This document shows, piece by piece, positions 60,953 through 64,000 of a DNA stretch of 64,000 nucleotides (position 1 is the stretch's first letter; every line of letters starts with the position of its first letter). The stretch lies in the NCBI RefSeq assembly GCF_000971295.1, contig NZ_LANJ01000011.1, forward strand, positions 310,001 through 374,000, read 5' to 3'. A program made the translations under genes and the position numbers. Source of the DNA: Devosia epidermidihirudinis. Its GTDB lineage: Bacteria > Pseudomonadota > Alphaproteobacteria > Rhizobiales > Devosiaceae. Below the pieces are notes generated by a model that saw only the letters and a list, made by a program, of their open reading frames with translations, was not told the DNA's origin and made no database searches.

Positions 60953-61137
60953 CCGACACCCCCCTGGCTGTTATGCCAAGGGCTGGGGAATGGGGTGGCG
61001 AGGCGGGGTCAGCTATCGCCACCTTTTAGGAACCTTTTCTATCTTAACGCCCCGACACTTGCCGAACCGGTAGAATTTTCTGCATTTCAGTTTGCCCACC
61101 AAATTTGCGCCACTTAGTTTGATCGCGAGGGGGAGCA

Positions 61138-61596
61138 ATGAAGATAGTCGAAACACAAGATCTTTGGGTCGTGAGCCAAAGCCGACGCCTAACGATACCG
61201 CAGGTGAAAGGTGCAGCATCCGAGGTATGCCCGCAGATCGATGCTGACCTCAAAAGGTCAGGAATAGCTGCGAATGACCCTTGGATCTTTGTCTCGTACA
61301 ATCTTCCGAAGAACGGCAAGACGTTCTTTAATTGGCGGTGCTGCCGCCCGATTCCAACGCCTTCTGCATACGATGGTCCGTTCGACCTACTGCATCTAGA
61401 GCCCATCATAGCGGCGACACACATGCACCTTGGACCTATGCGCACGCTATTTTCACAGGGCTACGCGCCCCTTGTTAAGGCGATAGATGAATCTCGCCAT
61501 GAGTTCTCGGGAGAAAGCCGAGAACTCTATCACCATTACGATGGGCCCAAGGCGGGCTATCACAAAATCGAAATCCAGTTCGGGCTGGCGTACTAA
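61138..61596 (+). CDS. GyrI-like/AraC effector-binding domain protein
   Basis: 152 residues, GGGGGAGCA before the ATG. MKIVETQDLWVVSQSRRLTIPQV and C-terminal YHHYDGPKAGYHKIEIQFGL match the stand-alone GyrI/SHV-type effector-binding fold. It may bind small ligands or gyrase; the target is unknown. It overlaps the convergent GNAT gene by 4 bases. Confidence 0.7.
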   Translation: MKIVETQDLWVVSQSRRLTIPQVKGAASEVCPQIDADLKRSGIAANDPWIFVSYNLPKNGKTFFNWRCCRPIPTPSAYDGPFDLLHLEPIIAATHMHLGPMRTLFSQGYAPLVKAIDESRHEFSGESRELYHHYDGPKAGYHKIEIQFGLAY

Positions 61597-62150
61597 GGGT
61601 CGCCAGGCCCGCCGGCGCAGGACCCGGAACGGTCACTTCTTGAGGCATAACGATAGACGAGGTCGGTGGGGTCAGGCGCGACCGCTGCGTGGTCCTGAGT
61701 CCCACCTAACCGCCTGGCGACCGCTAATGATTTCTCATTGTCGGGCGCAAAGTAACTGACAAGCGTTGAGAGGCCATGCTCGTTCAACGCCCAGTCGCGT
61801 AGCGCTACAGCTGCCTCAGTAGCATAGCCGTGCCCCTCGAAGCCGTCGAACAGGTACCATCCAAGCTCGGGCTCGGTGAAAAGTGGACCGCCATTGACGC
61901 TCACCATGCCAATGACGGCACCCGTTGCTCGTGAAACGATCACTAGTGCCCCGTAGCCGAACATCGTCCAGGAGCCGACGCAATGGCAGAACATGCCCCA
62001 AGTTTCGCGATCCGTTAGCGGACCACCCATGGGGATGGCACGGGGCGATTGCATGATGGCGGCATAACCACCGTAGTCGTCATATGTCGGCCTGCGCAGG
62101 ATGAGGCGAGGCGTGTTGAGAGCAAAATCTTCAGATTGGGTTGTTCGCAT
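61593..62150 (-). CDS. GNAT-family N-acetyltransferase
   Basis: 185 residues from ATG 62150. RLILRRPTYDDYGGYAAIM starts the RimJ/RimL-type fold; EPELGWYLFDGFEGHGYATEAAVALRDWA holds the acetyl-CoA loop (G-x-G-Y-A-T-E-A). It transfers acetyl to an amine; substrate unknown. Confidence 0.88.
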   Translation of the reverse strand: MRTTQSEDFALNTPRLILRRPTYDDYGGYAAIMQSPRAIPMGGPLTDRETWGMFCHCVGSWTMFGYGALVIVSRATGAVIGMVSVNGGPLFTEPELGWYLFDGFEGHGYATEAAVALRDWALNEHGLSTLVSYFAPDNEKSLAVARRLGGTQDHAAVAPDPTDLVYRYASRSDRSGSCAGGPGDP

Positions 62151-62466
62151 AGTCAAACGGAGCACCGGCGCCAGAAAAAACAGAGTGAACGGATCTGGCT
62201 AGCAGAAGCATGGGCAACCTCACCCTCCCGCTAACACGATCGACACTATAGGCATCAAGTTCCGGATGAGAAACCTTCTCGGCCTAGGGCCCTAATCAGC
62301 TCAGAACTGTGCTGATTGAACTGATGCATTTTCCGCATGAGTTGAAACGGGTTCGAGCGGGCGATCATTGGCTACGGGACCGGGAATTGTTCGCCGCGCT
62401 CGATGGGGTTGAGCCATAATGAAAGCCTGACACTAATGTCGAGGCAGATAAACAGCGAATAGTGTC
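62151..62466. other. 316-bp intergenic region
   Basis: Contains a 36-codon frame from GTG 62309 to 62419 (HFPHELKRVRAGDHWLRDRE) with coding-like composition but no ribosome site; perhaps a remnant. Otherwise nothing seen. Confidence 0.4.
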
Positions 62467-62898
62467 TCAAACCTTCTTTAACAACTTAAAAGAAATCCTT
62501 GATACCCGAACAAATAGCGACACGGTACAAGTTGAAATCAGCACCCAAACCACATTGTAAATCCAAGGAGTTCCAGAATTACTCACCACAAAAAATCCAA
62601 TAATTGAGTAACATAGCAGTGTTACACCAATAATTGTGGCTTCGTGGACATATCTGAGCAGGTCTTCCTGATACCCCGCACTCCGTATTGTTTGAAAAAT
62701 GGGCGACCCCGACACGCTGAGGATGATTGCATTCATCGTCGCGAGAAATCCAACAAACACCGCGGCGGCCGTGCCGGTGGCAGCTAACAGGCTGCTAGGG
62801 TCCCCAGGGAATTTTGCGCCCCCAACGAACTGCCATGCCAACGTCGCAACGATTGCGATGCCATACGGCAGGTAGCGCTCCACACTGAGACTATTCAT
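62467..62898 (-). CDS. Four-helix membrane protein of a two-gene operon
   Basis: 143 residues from ATG 62898, which overlaps the upstream stop as ATGA (a start at 62931 is also possible). Four membrane helices: about 10-30, 38-65, 88-108 and 114-135. No known motif. Small membrane proteins downstream of a soluble sensor are typical effectors in defence operons; this is inference only. Confidence 0.7.
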   Translation of the reverse strand: MNSLSVERYLPYGIAIVATLAWQFVGGAKFPGDPSSLLAATGTAAAVFVGFLATMNAIILSVSGSPIFQTIRSAGYQEDLLRYVHEATIIGVTLLCYSIIGFFVVSNSGTPWIYNVVWVLISTCTVSLFVRVSRISFKLLKKV

Positions 62899-63794
62899 GG
62901 GGCGACGGGCAGTGCGCCGGTCGTCAGCCATCCGTCCAATATTCTTTCCATTGCTCCCCACCTGTCCGTTCTTGTGTACCGACGTCCCCGTCCCGTGGTC
63001 ACCAGAGCTTCCGACGACAGACGCTCCTGAACCAGATCTACTGCCTCCAGTCTTGTACCTTCATCCTGTTTGCCTTTGACGTACCCGCCCTGAACCATGG
63101 CCCCTAAACCATGGAGATCATCTATTATTTGCATAGCGCCAGAGCGCCCAAGCTGCCCACCGGCCTCCCTAGAAGCTCTCATCGAGATTTTGATGGTATC
63201 TATCCCCGATGGCAAGGGTGCGTCCAAGATGTCAGAAAGGCTGCGCCCCATGGCCCGATCTGATGCACGGGCGCCGGGTACACTAACCTCAAATTCCAGC
63301 TCTTTGATAATCCCAAACCGAGCCAAGCGACTGTATGCATCCGGCTTCAGCACCGCACCGAATGAAAAGCCCGCACGATCTATAGTAGCCTCCCCGGGAA
63401 GGGCTTGTCGTACCCCGCCTAAACTAAGATCGGCTGCAATCAGATACTGGGCAACTCGTGCAACGCGAGGCCCAGCATGATTATATTGAAGCGCTAGATA
63501 GCCGGAAGGAGGGTGATAGACAAAACCGGTATCTTCACCAAATGCCTCCCCATCCTCGAGTTCGATTTCCGTCAATGGTCCATTAGCGGACATTTTACCT
63601 GGGCCGTGCCCCACACGAGCCGCTGCAAAATCCGCAAAAACGAAAGCCCCGTCTGACGTTGTGTGTTCGAGTCTGAGACCCACCGAACTTGCGTCGAATA
63701 CCCTTTGCTCCAAAGGACGCAGGTTCAATTCTGCGAGCATTTGCTCAAGCGAGCGTGGGCCGCGTTGAACAACGCGATAGGCGTAAACCTTCAA
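62895..63794 (-). CDS. Soluble protein of a two-gene operon, family not known
   Basis: 299 residues from TTG 63794 (AGGGGG six bases upstream; TTG 63821 is alternative). LKVYAYRVVQRGPRSLEQMLAEL opens it, and a later part has DGAFVFADFAAARVGHGPGKM and SVPGARASDRAMGRSLSDIL. It recalls DUF6731-type proteins of mobile regions, but this is only a resemblance. Coupled to the membrane protein gene downstream. Confidence 0.65.
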   Translation of the reverse strand: MKVYAYRVVQRGPRSLEQMLAELNLRPLEQRVFDASSVGLRLEHTTSDGAFVFADFAAARVGHGPGKMSANGPLTEIELEDGEAFGEDTGFVYHPPSGYLALQYNHAGPRVARVAQYLIAADLSLGGVRQALPGEATIDRAGFSFGAVLKPDAYSRLARFGIIKELEFEVSVPGARASDRAMGRSLSDILDAPLPSGIDTIKISMRASREAGGQLGRSGAMQIIDDLHGLGAMVQGGYVKGKQDEGTRLEAVDLVQERLSSEALVTTGRGRRYTRTDRWGAMERILDGWLTTGALPVAP

Positions 63795-64000
63795 AATCTT
63801 CCCCCTTTTTTTGGGGGACAATAGATTTGTTCTAGTATTTTCGCCAGCCCGCGGATTCGTCCCATTCTATAGGGGGGAAAAACAACAAAGAGAGAGAGAT
63901 CGAGCTCCCTTAGCCTGCAAACAACTGGCGTCCTGACGAGCTTGGGCAAGGTCTCGCCGCCCCCCCCAACAATGCATGCCCCTATTGGGGGAATTGGCCT
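63795..64000. other. Upstream region with C/G tracts
   Basis: CCCCC-T7-GGGGG (63801-63817), a G6 run (63872-63877) and CCCC-TATT-GGGGG (63979-63991). They precede the two-gene operon and may be operators or hairpins. No gene is seen to the window end. Confidence 0.4.

Overview
The window looks like the chromosome of an alphaproteobacterium of the order Hyphomicrobiales (Rhizobiales), plausibly Devosia-like, although the genus cannot be fixed from sequence alone. The signs are the blocks dgt-argS-SPOR-scpA-scpB and PCMT-tolC-popZ-valS, a CtrA-type box upstream of a TadE gene, and several good matches to the general-stress sigma EcfG promoter (GGAAC-N16/17-CGTT).

Layout. (1) 1-18.1 kb is core chromosome: an ABC ATPase cut by the window edge, scpB, scpA, a SPOR-domain protein, argS and dgt on the minus strand; erpA, a serine hydrolase and xthA on the plus strand; then a Sel1-repeat protein, a ZntB/CorA-type transporter, valS, popZ, a TolC-family protein and a PCMT-family protein on the minus strand. 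(2) 18.1-24.3 kb is accessory chromosome: a degenerate tRNA-Cys, an SRAP (HMCES/YedK) protein, a glycine-rich secreted protein, a tadE-tadG pair and small hypotheticals. (3) 24.4-29.6 kb is a stress island: Mn-catalase, a DUF892 ferritin-like protein, DUF2934 and DUF982 proteins and an HWE-type histidine kinase. Four EcfG-type promoters lie here. Two of them drive short terminator-ended units that may be small RNAs or leaders.

(4) 29.6-60.2 kb is the late region of a siphovirus-type prophage. It reads leftward from small and large terminase and portal, through regulatory genes (Rha/Ant, HNH), head and tail genes and tape measure, to tail tip, fibre, endolysin and holin. The tail chaperone pair (44.2-45.0 kb) has a textbook -1 frameshift site: GGGAAAC, a 6-nt spacer and a GC-rich hairpin. 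Many genes on the opposite strand sit at junctions of the late operon (morons). Among them are a TIGR02391/Ymh-type protein and another protein with an RX4H HEPN-like motif, an SH3b-excalibur protein, a Tat-signal OmpA-like protein, and a nuclease-like gene with a stop at codon 5. A DUF4145 protein starts head-to-head with the small terminase. No integrase, CI-like repressor or replication gene is seen, so the right end and att sites are not defined. (5) 60.2-64 kb is more accessory DNA: a GyrI-like protein, a GNAT acetyltransferase and an unrecognised two-gene operon of a soluble protein plus a four-helix membrane protein, with ATGA coupling, that has the shape of a defence module.

How parts work together. 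In the stress island the kinase could feed the general stress response that would activate the EcfG promoters of the catalase, ferritin-like and small-RNA units. In the prophage the minus strand builds and releases virions, while plus-strand cargo is probably expressed in the lysogen, for envelope change and for HEPN-type defence. All functions are inferred from sequence reading; no searches were run.
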